Part shown: in pieces, positions 22,863 to 30,462 of the stretch
Layout: each line of letters begins with the position of its first letter
Position numbering within the stretch: the stretch's first letter is position 1
DNA from: an uncultured Lachnospiraceae bacterium
Lineage (GTDB): Bacteria > Bacillota > Clostridia > Lachnospirales > Lachnospiraceae
Assembly (NCBI GenBank): GCA_910586605.1
Contig: CAJUJR010000031.1
Span: 1-30,462, forward strand
Direction of reading: 5' to 3'
DNA: 30,462 nucleotides
Notes under the pieces: generated by a model
The model's database searches: none
What the model was told of the DNA's origin: nothing
The model's input: only the letters and a program-made list of their open reading frames with translations
Position numbers and translations under genes: made by a program

Positions 22863-24818
22863 CTATTCCTCCACAAATACCACTATGGACCGTGGCGGGA
22901 CAACTGTTTTCTTCTGCAGCTCCGTCTGTTTCTTCCCTTTCTTGGAACGTTTGGAAACCGGCTTTTTCTTACTTTTTAAAAGAGTTTCATCAAATGTATT
23001 GGCATAGGAATCAATCATGACGCGCCAAGTCCGTCCATATGGGAGGTTTGGCAAGTCAAATGATTTCGCCTCCCAATACATATTGAAAATAACATAAACA
23101 GACCTCCCTTTCCGTTCCTCAACATATTCCCCATAATAAAGCATCCCAAGCATCCGGCTATAATTTGTATAGTCCGGCCGCCATGCCTGAACGCCATGCA
23201 GCGATAAATCAGGCATCCCACAGGAAAGTGTATCCACCATCCTTATTTGCCGCCCCTGGTGCAGAACAGGAAAACTTCTTCGCATTATAATCATCTTTTT
23301 CACAAAATCATAGATTTCAGAAGCCACTTTCGTCATATTCCAATTTATCCAGGTTACCGCATTATCCTGGCAATATGCATTATTATTGCCAAGCTGGGAA
23401 TTGCCAAGCTCATCCCCTGCTAAAATCATTGGCGTCCCCTGGCTTGTCAGCAGCATTAAAAAAGCATTGCGGATTTGGACCATCCTCTTGTCCATAATAG
23501 ATTTTTTCCTTGTCTTCCCCTCTATGCCACAATTCCAGCTATAATTATATTCTGTGCCATCACGGTTCATTTCACCGTTGCCCTGATTATGCTTTACATC
23601 ATATGATACCAAATCCATCATCGTAAAACCATTTACATGTGTTATAAAATTAACAACAGAATGGTTGTCAAAATTTCTACTAAAATATCCGGCGACCCTT
23701 TCCACCATCCCCTCATCACCTTTTAAGAAACGACGGGCATCATTCATAAAACCTTCATTATATTCCCCCATGCCATTTTTCTGGCCTGGAACTCCAGCAT
23801 TGCGGAGCAAATCCATGTCCCAATATGCAGCAAGTACCTTAACATCAGACAATATTGGATCAGAAGCAACATTTATCAATGGCATGACTTCCTGGTTAAT
23901 CCGGAAACCATCGATATGGTATTTTAATACCCAGCTCCTTAAACAGTCTGTCATCAGGAAAATGTTCGTCCCCGGGGCAAAATAAATATCAAGGAAAACT
24001 TCAATCCCATTGGAATGGAAGGAACGTACCATCTCCTTAAACTCTGCAGAAGGGCAGGCCTGCTGGCTACAATATGCTGCCTTTGGGGCAAAATAAAAAG
24101 TTTCCTCTGTCCCATATCCCCAATAATTTACCTTTTGGTCTGTAATCTGCTGCCCTGTCCTGGCAGAACCGCTATTTTTATCCAGCCTGACTTCCGCCCT
24201 GTCTGTTGCCACTTCACAAAACTCATAAGATGGCAAAAGCACAATCCCGTTAATGCCAAGCTCCTTCATATAAGGAATCTTTTCCGTAAGCCCCTGGAAC
24301 GTCCCCCTGTGTTTTACTTTAGAGGAAATATGCTTCGTATACCCCCTTACGTGGAGCTGGTATAAAATCAAATCCGAATAAGGAATCCGCAAAGGCATAT
24401 CCTCTTTCCAATCAAATTCCTCAATGCAGATTCCACCACGGACTGGATGCGTCTGTGGAACCCTCTTTCCCCAATTATCCCTGCCAGTTACATAGTCAGC
24501 ATAGGGATCTACAAACTCCTTCCCATCCGCTTCATACATATATTCATAATCCTGTGACAAGATTTCTTCAATACTCCTAGGATCTTCTGCCTCTGCCGCT
24601 TTACAGACAACTACAAAATAACCTCCGCCCATCCGGAATTTCTCAGTCAACGCAATCTGGCAGTCAGGGGTTTTCTTCCCTTTTTTATACAATTTCAAAA
24701 ACATACTGCCACGTTTTGGAAGATATACTGCAAACTGTACGCCCCCCGAAACCTTTGATACTCCAAATGGCAGCGCATTTCCGGTACGATACTCAAATAA
24801 TCTGTTCCCCTTAACCAT
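22863..24818 (-). CDS. GH13 isoamylase/GlgX-like protein lacking catalytic residues (probable pseudoenzyme)
   Basis: At 651 residues this matches glycogen debranching enzymes throughout: a CBM48-like N-terminal domain (about 10-100), DLILYQLHVRGYTKH (149-163), NYWGYGTEETFYFAP (231-245), NGEMNRDGTEYNYSWNCG and SQGTPMILAGDELGNSQ with GNNNAYCQDN. The active site, however, is lost. Region II reads GFRINQE with Asn308 in place of the nucleophile Asp. Region III reads VLAAYWD with Ala331 in place of the acid/base Glu. Region IV reads THVNGFT with Asn396 in place of the Asp. Region I has Ala-Pro instead of Asn-His. The frame is intact, so this is not a decayed gene. Glycan binding or regulation is inferred. 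ATG 24818 follows GGAGG. The C-terminus has a Lys-rich insertion. Confidence 0.88.
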   Translation of the reverse strand: MVKGNRLFEYRTGNALPFGVSKVSGGVQFAVYLPKRGSMFLKLYKKGKKTPDCQIALTEKFRMGGGYFVVVCKAAEAEDPRSIEEILSQDYEYMYEADGKEFVDPYADYVTGRDNWGKRVPQTHPVRGGICIEEFDWKEDMPLRIPYSDLILYQLHVRGYTKHISSKVKHRGTFQGLTEKIPYMKELGINGIVLLPSYEFCEVATDRAEVRLDKNSGSARTGQQITDQKVNYWGYGTEETFYFAPKAAYCSQQACPSAEFKEMVRSFHSNGIEVFLDIYFAPGTNIFLMTDCLRSWVLKYHIDGFRINQEVMPLINVASDPILSDVKVLAAYWDMDLLRNAGVPGQKNGMGEYNEGFMNDARRFLKGDEGMVERVAGYFSRNFDNHSVVNFITHVNGFTMMDLVSYDVKHNQGNGEMNRDGTEYNYSWNCGIEGKTRKKSIMDKRMVQIRNAFLMLLTSQGTPMILAGDELGNSQLGNNNAYCQDNAVTWINWNMTKVASEIYDFVKKMIIMRRSFPVLHQGRQIRMVDTLSCGMPDLSLHGVQAWRPDYTNYSRMLGMLYYGEYVEERKGRSVYVIFNMYWEAKSFDLPNLPYGRTWRVMIDSYANTFDETLLKSKKKPVSKRSKKGKKQTELQKKTVVPPRSIVVFVEE

Positions 24819-24904
24819 TATTTCCTCCATTTATGCAAATCACGAAACGTTTTCTCACAAGTGCCACAAATCACTGCTGTAAAACTCTTTAACTATGCCT
24901 TATC

Positions 24905-26218
24905 CTATAAAACCTGCTGTCCGGACATAAATCCATGAAAATAAAATCCCATCAGGCAAACAAATATTATCAAAACCATATAGTACAAAATCTTGCGCCC
25001 TACTGCCCACTCTGCCAAAAACAGAAATAACGTCAGGGCACATGCCATATAACGCCCACCGCTAATTAAAAAAGTAACCGAATAATTCACTATTGTATAA
25101 ACAAATAAAAATGCGCTGTAACGAAGCGGATGCCTCCTTATGGAATATAAAAGCAGAAGCATCGCCACAATAAATATTACAAGCTCTGGAATCCAGACAT
25201 ACTTTTTCATTAAAACATCTGCATTTGAAATATAATAACTAATTTCATCCACACAGTCTGCCACAAAAGTTGTCGTATGGTACCAGTGCTCTTTCTGGTA
25301 GACACGGAAGCGGAACCAGTCCCCTTCCACATTTTTATTGATTCCCAGATAAACCAGGCAGCCTACCAGTGTAAGGAGTAAAAAACTCCCTTTCCTAAAG
25401 AGTTCTTTTACAAACTCCCCAAACTTTTTCTGGCGCAGGCATTCTAACGGACGGTATGCCACAAAAAACTCCACAAATCCCACACCCATTAACAAAATCC
25501 CCTGAATCCGGCACATAGAACAAAATGCACCAATTATCCCTGCAGCCAGCCAATTATGGCGCCTGATACAAAAAAAGCCTGCGGCCAGCAAACAAAAAAA
25601 CAGGCTTTCCGACATAATTCCGCCAAAAAAGAATGCATAAGGATAAAAACTTAATAATAAAAACGACCTTTTAGCGATTTCCTTCCCATATTCTTCCATA
25701 ATAGCACCATAAAAGAATACGCTTCCTATGCAGAACGCAAGTGTAGATACAAAAAGGCCCGCAGCCTCCCAACTTGGGATAAACGCCTGAAAAATCCGTA
25801 CCACCCACGGATAAAGAGGAAAAAACACCAAAAACAGATGCTGCCCATTTTCAATATAACCATCATAGCCCTTCTGCGCCAGATTGATATAATGGGTACT
25901 GTCCCAACGCTTCCAGCTTCCGAGGAAATCCTGGAGAGTAAACTCCTCCAGTCCCTTGTAATATTCTACAAACTGTGTACAAATCACCAGGCCGGCAAGA
26001 TAAATAAGAAGTCGGATGAGCAGGGCTGCGCCAAAAACCTTTGCCGCTGTTTCAAATGTCAGATTTTCCCCATGGTATTTCCTTTTACACCGGCACCACC
26101 TAACAAATTTGTTTTCTTGGCATCCTGCCCCCATCTCGTCAAAGAAGCGTGTAAACCACACAACTGCCATTCCAAGTAAAAAAACTGCCATTCCGACAAA
26201 TAAAAGCCGTTCTCTCAT
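24905..26218 (-). CDS. PIG-V-like membrane mannosyltransferase (GT-C type)
   Basis: This 437-residue integral membrane protein has around ten hydrophobic segments. It carries the pattern of the PIG-V/Mannosyl_trans2 group: WKRWDSTHYINLAQKGY in the first outer loop with the catalytic-type Asp, FFPLYPWVVR, FYPYAFFFGGIMSESLF and a late SGGRYMACAL. Such enzymes use a polyprenyl-phosphate sugar and transfer it to glycans or proteins outside the membrane. An N-terminal helix and a Cys-rich basic loop (about 33-50) precede the main block. A GGAGG site lies before the ATG. The GH13-like gene follows 86 nt downstream in the same direction. The sugar and acceptor are unknown. Confidence 0.82.
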   Translation of the reverse strand: MRERLLFVGMAVFLLGMAVVWFTRFFDEMGAGCQENKFVRWCRCKRKYHGENLTFETAAKVFGAALLIRLLIYLAGLVICTQFVEYYKGLEEFTLQDFLGSWKRWDSTHYINLAQKGYDGYIENGQHLFLVFFPLYPWVVRIFQAFIPSWEAAGLFVSTLAFCIGSVFFYGAIMEEYGKEIAKRSFLLLSFYPYAFFFGGIMSESLFFCLLAAGFFCIRRHNWLAAGIIGAFCSMCRIQGILLMGVGFVEFFVAYRPLECLRQKKFGEFVKELFRKGSFLLLTLVGCLVYLGINKNVEGDWFRFRVYQKEHWYHTTTFVADCVDEISYYISNADVLMKKYVWIPELVIFIVAMLLLLYSIRRHPLRYSAFLFVYTIVNYSVTFLISGGRYMACALTLFLFLAEWAVGRKILYYMVLIIFVCLMGFYFHGFMSGQQVL

Positions 26219-26295
26219 AGTCCCTCCAAATGCTGCCTACAATTTTTCCTATTGAATCCACTAATTTTGATTGCATGACTACACATAACACTACT

Positions 26296-26325
26296 ATTCT
26301 ACCACACATTTACTTACAGCGTCAA
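26296..26325 (-). promoter_or_regulatory. Promoter of the mannosyltransferase/GH13-like pair
   Basis: On the minus strand TTGACG (26320-26325) and TAGAAT (26296-26301) are 18 nt apart, with TG just before the -10. The leader to the ATG is about 75 nt. Confidence 0.6.
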
Positions 26326-26333
26326 AATATTTC

Positions 26334-26361
26334 TTGCAAATTCTAAATATTTCTGTAAAAT
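26334..26361 (+). promoter_or_regulatory. Promoter of the YkpA-like ABC-F gene
   Basis: TTGCAA (26334-26339) and TAAAAT (26356-26361) are 16 nt apart, 46 nt before the ATG. It diverges from the mannosyltransferase promoter with only 8 nt between the two -35 boxes. Confidence 0.55.
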
Positions 26362-26407
26362 AAAGGATACAGAATAAACATATTATTTTTCAGGAAAGGA
26401 ATGCAAA

Positions 26408-28042
26408 ATGATTCAAGCAAGCAATGTTACACTACGACTTGGGAAAAAGGCGCTTTTTGAGGACGTAAACATTAAATTTACCGAAGGCAACTGTTATGGC
26501 CTGATTGGAGCAAATGGTGCCGGAAAGTCTACCTTCTTAAAAATATTAACAGGTGAAATTGAACCAACAAAAGGGGACATCATCATTACTCCTGGACAAA
26601 GGCTTTCTTTCTTAAAACAGGATCATTTCCAATATGATGAATACGCAGTTTTAGATACTGTCATTATGGGAAATGAACGCCTTTATGCCATTATGAAAGA
26701 AAAAGAGGCCATCTACGCAAAAGAAGACTTTACAGAAGAAGACGGTATTAAAGCAAGTGAATTAGAGGCAGAATTTGCCAATATGGACGGATGGGAGGCA
26801 GAAGCAGATGCAGCAACCCTTTTAAATGGGCTTGGAGTCCCAACAGAGCTGCATGACAAGCAAATGAGCGGGCTTCCTGCCAGCGACAAGGTTAAAATCC
26901 TGTTAGCGCAAGCGCTTTTTGGAAACCCTGATATCCTTCTCCTTGACGAGCCTACAAACCATTTGGATTTAGATGCAATCCGCTGGCTTGAGGAGTTTTT
27001 AATTAATTTTGACAATACTGTAATCGTTGTATCACATGACCGCTATTTCCTGAATAAAGTCTGCACCCACACTGCTGATATTGATTATGCCAAAATCCAG
27101 CTCTATGCCGGAAATTATGATTTCTGGTATGAATCCAGCCAATTAATGATAAAGCAGATGAAGGAAGCGAATAAAAAGAAAGAAGAAAAAATCAAAGAAT
27201 TACAGGAATTTATCCAACGGTTCAGCGCAAACGCCTCCAAATCCAAACAGGCGACCTCCAGAAAACGTGCGCTGGAAAAAATCGAATTGGACGATATGAA
27301 ACCATCCAGCCGGAAATACCCTTATATTGATTTCCGGCCGGGACGTGAAATCGGCAATGAAGTCCTGACAGTAGAACATCTTTCCAAAACCATAGACGGA
27401 GTAAAGGTATTAGATGATATCTCCTTTATCCTGAACCGCGAAGACAAGGTTGCGTTTGTAGGAAGCAATACCATTGCCTCCACTACCCTCTTCCAGATTC
27501 TTGCTGGTGAGATGGAGCCAGATGAAGGAACATATAAATGGGGTGTTACAACAAGTTTTTCTTATTTCCCAAAAGATAACACGGAACTTTTCTCTGGAAG
27601 CGAAACAATCGTAGACTGGCTGATGCCTTTTTCACCAGAAAAAGACCCTACCTATGTACGCGGCTTCTTAGGCAGGATGCTCTTCCCAGGAGAAGATGGG
27701 ATTAAGAAAGTTAATGTACTTTCCGGCGGGGAGCGTGTACGCGTTATGCTATCCAAAATGATGATTCTGGCATCCAATGTACTAATAATGGACGAGCCAA
27801 CCCCACATCTTGATATGGAGTCCATTACCGCATTAAATAACGGCCTGATTAAGTTCCCTGGCGTGGTACTCTTTACCTCACAGGATCACCAGTTTATCCA
27901 GACGATTGCAAACCGTATTATGGAAATTACGCCGGGCGGGCTGATTGATAAGATAACTACTTATGATGAATATTTAGACAGCGACGAGATGGCACGGAAA
28001 CGGCAGATTCTTTCTGTCCAAACAGAAGAGGGCAAAGATTGA
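26408..28042 (+). CDS. ABC-F family ATPase, YkpA/YbiT-like, with one degenerate site
   Basis: At 544 residues this soluble twin ATPase resembles Bacillus YkpA, including NIKFTEGNCYGLIGANGAGK, FSANASKSKQATSRK in the linker and ITALNNGLIKFPG near the end. NBD1 has intact Walker A (K40), Walker B with Glu181 and switch His210, and NBD2 supplies an intact LSGGERVR, so one composite ATP site is complete. The other site is degenerate: NBD2 Walker A reads GSNTIASTT (Ser358 for Lys), Walker B reads DEPTPHLD (Pro for Asn), the switch reads TSQDHQF (Gln492 for His), and NBD1 has SGLPASDK in place of LSGGE. The role on the ribosome is inferred from the family. AAGGA precedes the ATG. Confidence 0.9.
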   Translation: MIQASNVTLRLGKKALFEDVNIKFTEGNCYGLIGANGAGKSTFLKILTGEIEPTKGDIIITPGQRLSFLKQDHFQYDEYAVLDTVIMGNERLYAIMKEKEAIYAKEDFTEEDGIKASELEAEFANMDGWEAEADAATLLNGLGVPTELHDKQMSGLPASDKVKILLAQALFGNPDILLLDEPTNHLDLDAIRWLEEFLINFDNTVIVVSHDRYFLNKVCTHTADIDYAKIQLYAGNYDFWYESSQLMIKQMKEANKKKEEKIKELQEFIQRFSANASKSKQATSRKRALEKIELDDMKPSSRKYPYIDFRPGREIGNEVLTVEHLSKTIDGVKVLDDISFILNREDKVAFVGSNTIASTTLFQILAGEMEPDEGTYKWGVTTSFSYFPKDNTELFSGSETIVDWLMPFSPEKDPTYVRGFLGRMLFPGEDGIKKVNVLSGGERVRVMLSKMMILASNVLIMDEPTPHLDMESITALNNGLIKFPGVVLFTSQDHQFIQTIANRIMEITPGGLIDKITTYDEYLDSDEMARKRQILSVQTEEGKD

Positions 28043-28056
28043 TTTTTTGTCCTATC

Positions 28057-28094
28057 ACAGAAAAAGAAGAGGGTTATCCCTCTTCTTTTTCTGT
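28057..28094. terminator. Bidirectional terminator between ABC-F and GT2 genes
   Basis: A perfect 17-bp stem, ACAGAAAAAGAAGAGGG (28057-28073) with its complement (28078-28094), encloses a TTAT loop. T-rich sequence lies in the descending arm in the plus direction and beyond 28057 in the minus direction. The minus-strand glycosyltransferase ends inside it: its last six codons form one arm and its stop codon lies at the loop. Confidence 0.9.
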
Positions 28095-29054
28095 CTTCTG
28101 GTAAAGTACGCTTTCAATCTGGTAACGCGGGCGATGCTTTACTTCCAAATAAGTCTTACCAATATATTCCCCAATTACGCCAAGCGCCAAAAGCTGAAGG
28201 CCGCCTATCCCCCAGACAGAAATCACGATTGTCGTCCATCCTGCCACAGTATGGCCAAATATCCAGACTACAAAGAAATAAATCAGCAAAAGGACGCTGA
28301 TGCTGAATAAAAAAATGCCAAGGCTGGTAATCAGCCGGATGGGCTTAATGCTAAATGAAGTAATCCCCTCCACGGCAAACGACAGCATTTTCTTCAACGG
28401 ATACTTGGATTCCCCCGCAAAACGCTCATGGCGCTGATAATATACCACATCTGTCTCATACCCTATTGACGGTACAATCCCACGCAGGAAAAGATTTACC
28501 TCACCATACTCGGACAAAGCCTCAAGCGCTCTCCTGCTCATTAAACGGTAGTCCGCATGGTCTTCTAAAGTATCCGCCCCCATCATGTTCATCAATTTAT
28601 AAAAAGCATGGGCTGTCCCCCTTTTAAAACGGGTATCTGTTGCCCTTGTGGAACGGACACCATAGACAATGTCTTTCCCTTCCAGGAACTTATCTATAAA
28701 TTCCTCAATTGCCGCAACATCATCCTGTAAGTCTGCGTCTAAAGAAATCGCCGCATCCGCATATTCCTTTGCTGTCATCAGACCCGCAAACAATGCATTT
28801 TGATGCCCCCTGTTATGCGCCAGGTTAATCCCCACAAACAAAGGATTTTCCCTATGCAGCCTTGCAATTATTTCCCATGTCGTATCTTTTGAGCCATCAT
28901 TTACAAAAGCAACCCTGCTCTCTTTATTAATCTTGCCTTTCCCAACCAGCCCCACCATAATATCCTGAAGCTGCTTAGAAGTTTCTGGCAGCACTTCCTT
29001 TTCATTATAACAGGGTATTACCAGCCAAATTGTCTTTAAATCCTTGTCACTCAT
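28074..29054 (-). CDS. Glycosyltransferase family 2, polyprenyl-phosphate type (GtrB/YkoT-like)
   Basis: This 326-residue GT-A enzyme has WLVIPCYNEKEVLPE, VNDGSKDTTWE and SLDADLQDD (DxD metal site). GVRSTRATDTRFKRGTAHA and two C-terminal membrane helices (about 230-255 and 265-290) follow, then the QLLALGVIGEYIGKTYLEVK signature. These proteins load a sugar from a nucleotide onto undecaprenyl phosphate at the inner membrane face for later transfer by GT-C enzymes. A PIG-V-like GT-C protein occurs 2 kb away, so they may share a pathway; this is inference. ATG 29054 is chosen for the GGAAAGAGAG upstream; a TTG ten codons earlier overlaps the stop of the previous gene but has a poor site. Confidence 0.9.
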   Translation of the reverse strand: MSDKDLKTIWLVIPCYNEKEVLPETSKQLQDIMVGLVGKGKINKESRVAFVNDGSKDTTWEIIARLHRENPLFVGINLAHNRGHQNALFAGLMTAKEYADAAISLDADLQDDVAAIEEFIDKFLEGKDIVYGVRSTRATDTRFKRGTAHAFYKLMNMMGADTLEDHADYRLMSRRALEALSEYGEVNLFLRGIVPSIGYETDVVYYQRHERFAGESKYPLKKMLSFAVEGITSFSIKPIRLITSLGIFLFSISVLLLIYFFVVWIFGHTVAGWTTIVISVWGIGGLQLLALGVIGEYIGKTYLEVKHRPRYQIESVLYQKTEKEEG

Positions 29055-29080
29055 CTGTTTCTCTCTTTCCTTTTTTAAAC

Positions 29081-30322
29081 TCAATATTTCTTTAATATTT
29101 GCTTATATGTTTTCAATAAAGATTTCCAAATATTTCTTTGCTTTTTATTTATCCCCACCTTAAAAGAAGCACCAGTTGTATCTGCTATTTTTACCGAAAA
29201 CGAACTTTGCCCCAGCATTTTTTCAAATTTATTTAACTTAGGCCTTGTAATGTTTGTATTAGACGACATTATCGCTTTCCAGTCAGCCGCCCCAACATAA
29301 CAATTAGATTTATAATCATAATAAGAGTCTGTCCTCGCTATATATGTGCCATATGTCAAACGTCTATTTGGGGTAATAAATTTTAAGTATAAATCTTCAA
29401 AATACATAGAATTGAAATAATCCATCTGCACATAACGACCTAAAAAGCAAAATTTTGTAACTACCTTATCCTTCTTTTTAACCAATTCTATATATGGTTT
29501 AAAAGAGATTCCTGCTATATAAGCCCTGCTATACCAGAGCTTATCATCTGAAATCGAATACTTTCTCACTGCATATAACCGACATTTTTTCCCTGCATCT
29601 ATTACCTTTAATGTGAAATTTTTCCCTTTTTTCTTTTTCAGGATAGAATATATTTCCTTATAAGTAGGCGGATTTTTCATAACTTTTACTACACAATCAA
29701 AATATTCCCCATTAACTTTTGCTGAAATCGTAGCATTGCCCGCCTTTTTTGCATAAACCCAGCCATCTTGGTCAACTGTTGCAACTTTTTTATTGCTGCT
29801 GATCCACTTTACCGCATACTCTGCGTCTGGCGGATCGCTTATTACAGCAAGCTTGGCGCTGTCCCCGGCATAAAGCTTCAATTCATCTTTGTTCAGCTCA
29901 AATATCGGGTCGTCCAACTTCACTCCAGGCAGCTCATATTCAAAATGTATCCCTACTGAAAACTCTACTTCGCCCTCTGTATAAAATGTAATAGTATAAT
30001 CCCCTTTAGAAAGTTCCAGCTCAAAACTACAGTCCTCCTCATTATCCCAATCAATTTGCTCATCATAAATAACTATACCCATACTGTCTTCAATACAAAT
30101 TGAATAATCATCTATTGGAAATGTTTCTTCTAAATCTACTACTAAACATCCATCTTCCTGGGCATGAAAAGAAAATTCTTTTGAAATACCATCTTGAATC
30201 CATTCATCCCAATCAGCAATATCCAGCCTCTCCGTTGCACCTGCTTTACTCCCCCTCAGGTGCAGTCCACCAAAACATAACAGCAACAGTACAGATAATT
30301 TTATCAATATCCTCTTCTTCAT
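29081..30322 (-). CDS. Secreted Big_2 (bacterial Ig-like) domain protein
   Basis: This 413-residue protein begins with a basic, hydrophobic signal peptide (1-29, likely cut after SKAGA; no lipobox). Residues 30-130 form a beta-rich domain resembling the PPC type (ISKEFSFHAQEDGCLVVDLE, then LSKGDYTITFYTEG). A Big_2 fold follows at about 142-214 (ELNKDELKLYAGDSAKL and KWISSNKKVATVDQDGWVYAKKAGNATISA, split here by a loop). The C-terminal 200 residues are rich in Lys and aromatic residues and match nothing I know. There is no LPXTG. It is probably surface-exposed or released. GGGAGGGA precedes the ATG. It lies just upstream of the GT2 gene on the same strand. Confidence 0.82.
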   Translation of the reverse strand: MKKRILIKLSVLLLLCFGGLHLRGSKAGATERLDIADWDEWIQDGISKEFSFHAQEDGCLVVDLEETFPIDDYSICIEDSMGIVIYDEQIDWDNEEDCSFELELSKGDYTITFYTEGEVEFSVGIHFEYELPGVKLDDPIFELNKDELKLYAGDSAKLAVISDPPDAEYAVKWISSNKKVATVDQDGWVYAKKAGNATISAKVNGEYFDCVVKVMKNPPTYKEIYSILKKKKGKNFTLKVIDAGKKCRLYAVRKYSISDDKLWYSRAYIAGISFKPYIELVKKKDKVVTKFCFLGRYVQMDYFNSMYFEDLYLKFITPNRRLTYGTYIARTDSYYDYKSNCYVGAADWKAIMSSNTNITRPKLNKFEKMLGQSSFSVKIADTTGASFKVGINKKQRNIWKSLLKTYKQILKKY

Positions 30323-30354
30323 TTAGTCCCTCCCATATTCTTTGTAAAATATAA

Positions 30355-30382
30355 AATCGCAGAATATAACTACTCTGCGATT
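30355..30382 (-). terminator. Terminator downstream of tRNA-Gln
   Basis: On the minus strand AATCGCAGA pairs with TCTGCGATT across a 10-nt loop and is followed by TTATATTTTA. It begins a few bases after the tRNA 3' end and lies about 32 nt before the secreted-protein start, leaving little room for a separate promoter. Confidence 0.75.
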
Positions 30383-30386
30383 CAAA

Positions 30387-30458
30387 CTGGGCTACAAGGA
30401 TTCGAACCTTGAAATGCTGGAGTCAGAGTCCAGTGCCTTACCGTTTGGCGATAGCCCA
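30387..30458 (-). tRNA. tRNA-Gln (anticodon CUG)
   Basis: The 72-nt minus-strand sequence folds as a cloverleaf. The acceptor strands TGGGCTA and TAGCCCA pair, with G as the discriminator base. The anticodon stem CTGGA/TCCAG holds the loop CTCTGAC, which gives anticodon CTG for the codon CAG. The T-arm contains GGTTCGAATCC. The CCA end is not encoded. The sequence is close to the usual clostridial tRNA-Gln pattern. Confidence 0.93.
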
Positions 30459-30462
30459 TCAA

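Noticed and set aside
22863..24818. GH13 gene as a degraded pseudogene
   Set aside because: The frame is intact over the full family length, the start has a strong ribosome site, and only catalytic positions are lost.

Overview
The window looks like chromosomal DNA from a low-to-moderate GC Gram-positive anaerobe of the class Clostridia, most likely Lachnospiraceae. Evidence: consensus -35/-10 promoters, strong GGAGG-type ribosome sites, the PP2C phosphatase / PASTA kinase / rsgA / rpe / thiN gene order known from Firmicutes, a DUF5721-type gene, a ferredoxin-type aldo/keto reductase, and two ABC-F proteins resembling Bacillus YdiF and YkpA. No phage, transposase, CRISPR array or rRNA is present. 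The species assignment is inference.

Layout. 1-2340: a three-gene plus-strand cluster (GNAT acetyltransferase, FMN-binding PNPOx-like protein, Fe-S aldo/keto reductase). 2378-2722: RNase P RNA with its own promoter, followed at once by rtcB (RNA ligase). 4024-11627: a long minus-strand operon read as prpC, prkC, rsgA, rpe, a PilZ (c-di-GMP) protein, thiN, aroB and a hypoxanthine-DNA glycosylase, with start/stop overlaps in the second half. 11844-12026: rpmF (L32) as a single-gene unit with a near-perfect promoter and a 16-bp terminator. 12226-12735: a C_GCAxxG_C_C redox protein. 13071-14999: a YdiF-like ABC-F ATPase. 15036-17843: a minus-strand operon of an AbiEi-like regulator, purine nucleoside phosphorylase and an MTA/SAH/adenosine deaminase-like amidohydrolase, so purine salvage. 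18048-22246: DUF5721 plus a heterodimeric ABC exporter. 22562-22774: a small Cys-rich protein. 22863-26218: a PIG-V-like membrane mannosyltransferase followed by a GlgX-like GH13 protein. 26408-28042: a YkpA-like ABC-F ATPase. 28074-30322: a secreted Big_2-domain protein and a polyprenyl-phosphate type GT2. 30387-30458: tRNA-Gln(CUG) with its terminator.

Most genes are ordinary housekeeping. The most striking observation is the GH13/GlgX-like protein at 22863-24818. It keeps the fold-defining sequence of isoamylase-type debranching enzymes but has lost the nucleophile Asp, the acid/base Glu and the transition-state Asp, as well as the Asn-His of region I, in an intact frame. It is therefore probably a glycan-binding pseudoenzyme. 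Other points of interest are an AbiEi-family protein without its toxin in a purine-salvage operon, an AroB with a substituted active-site His, a PilZ gene translationally coupled to rpe, a 41-nt non-coding repeat present in two spacers on opposite strands, and an 85-nt imperfect palindrome near 22.3 kb.
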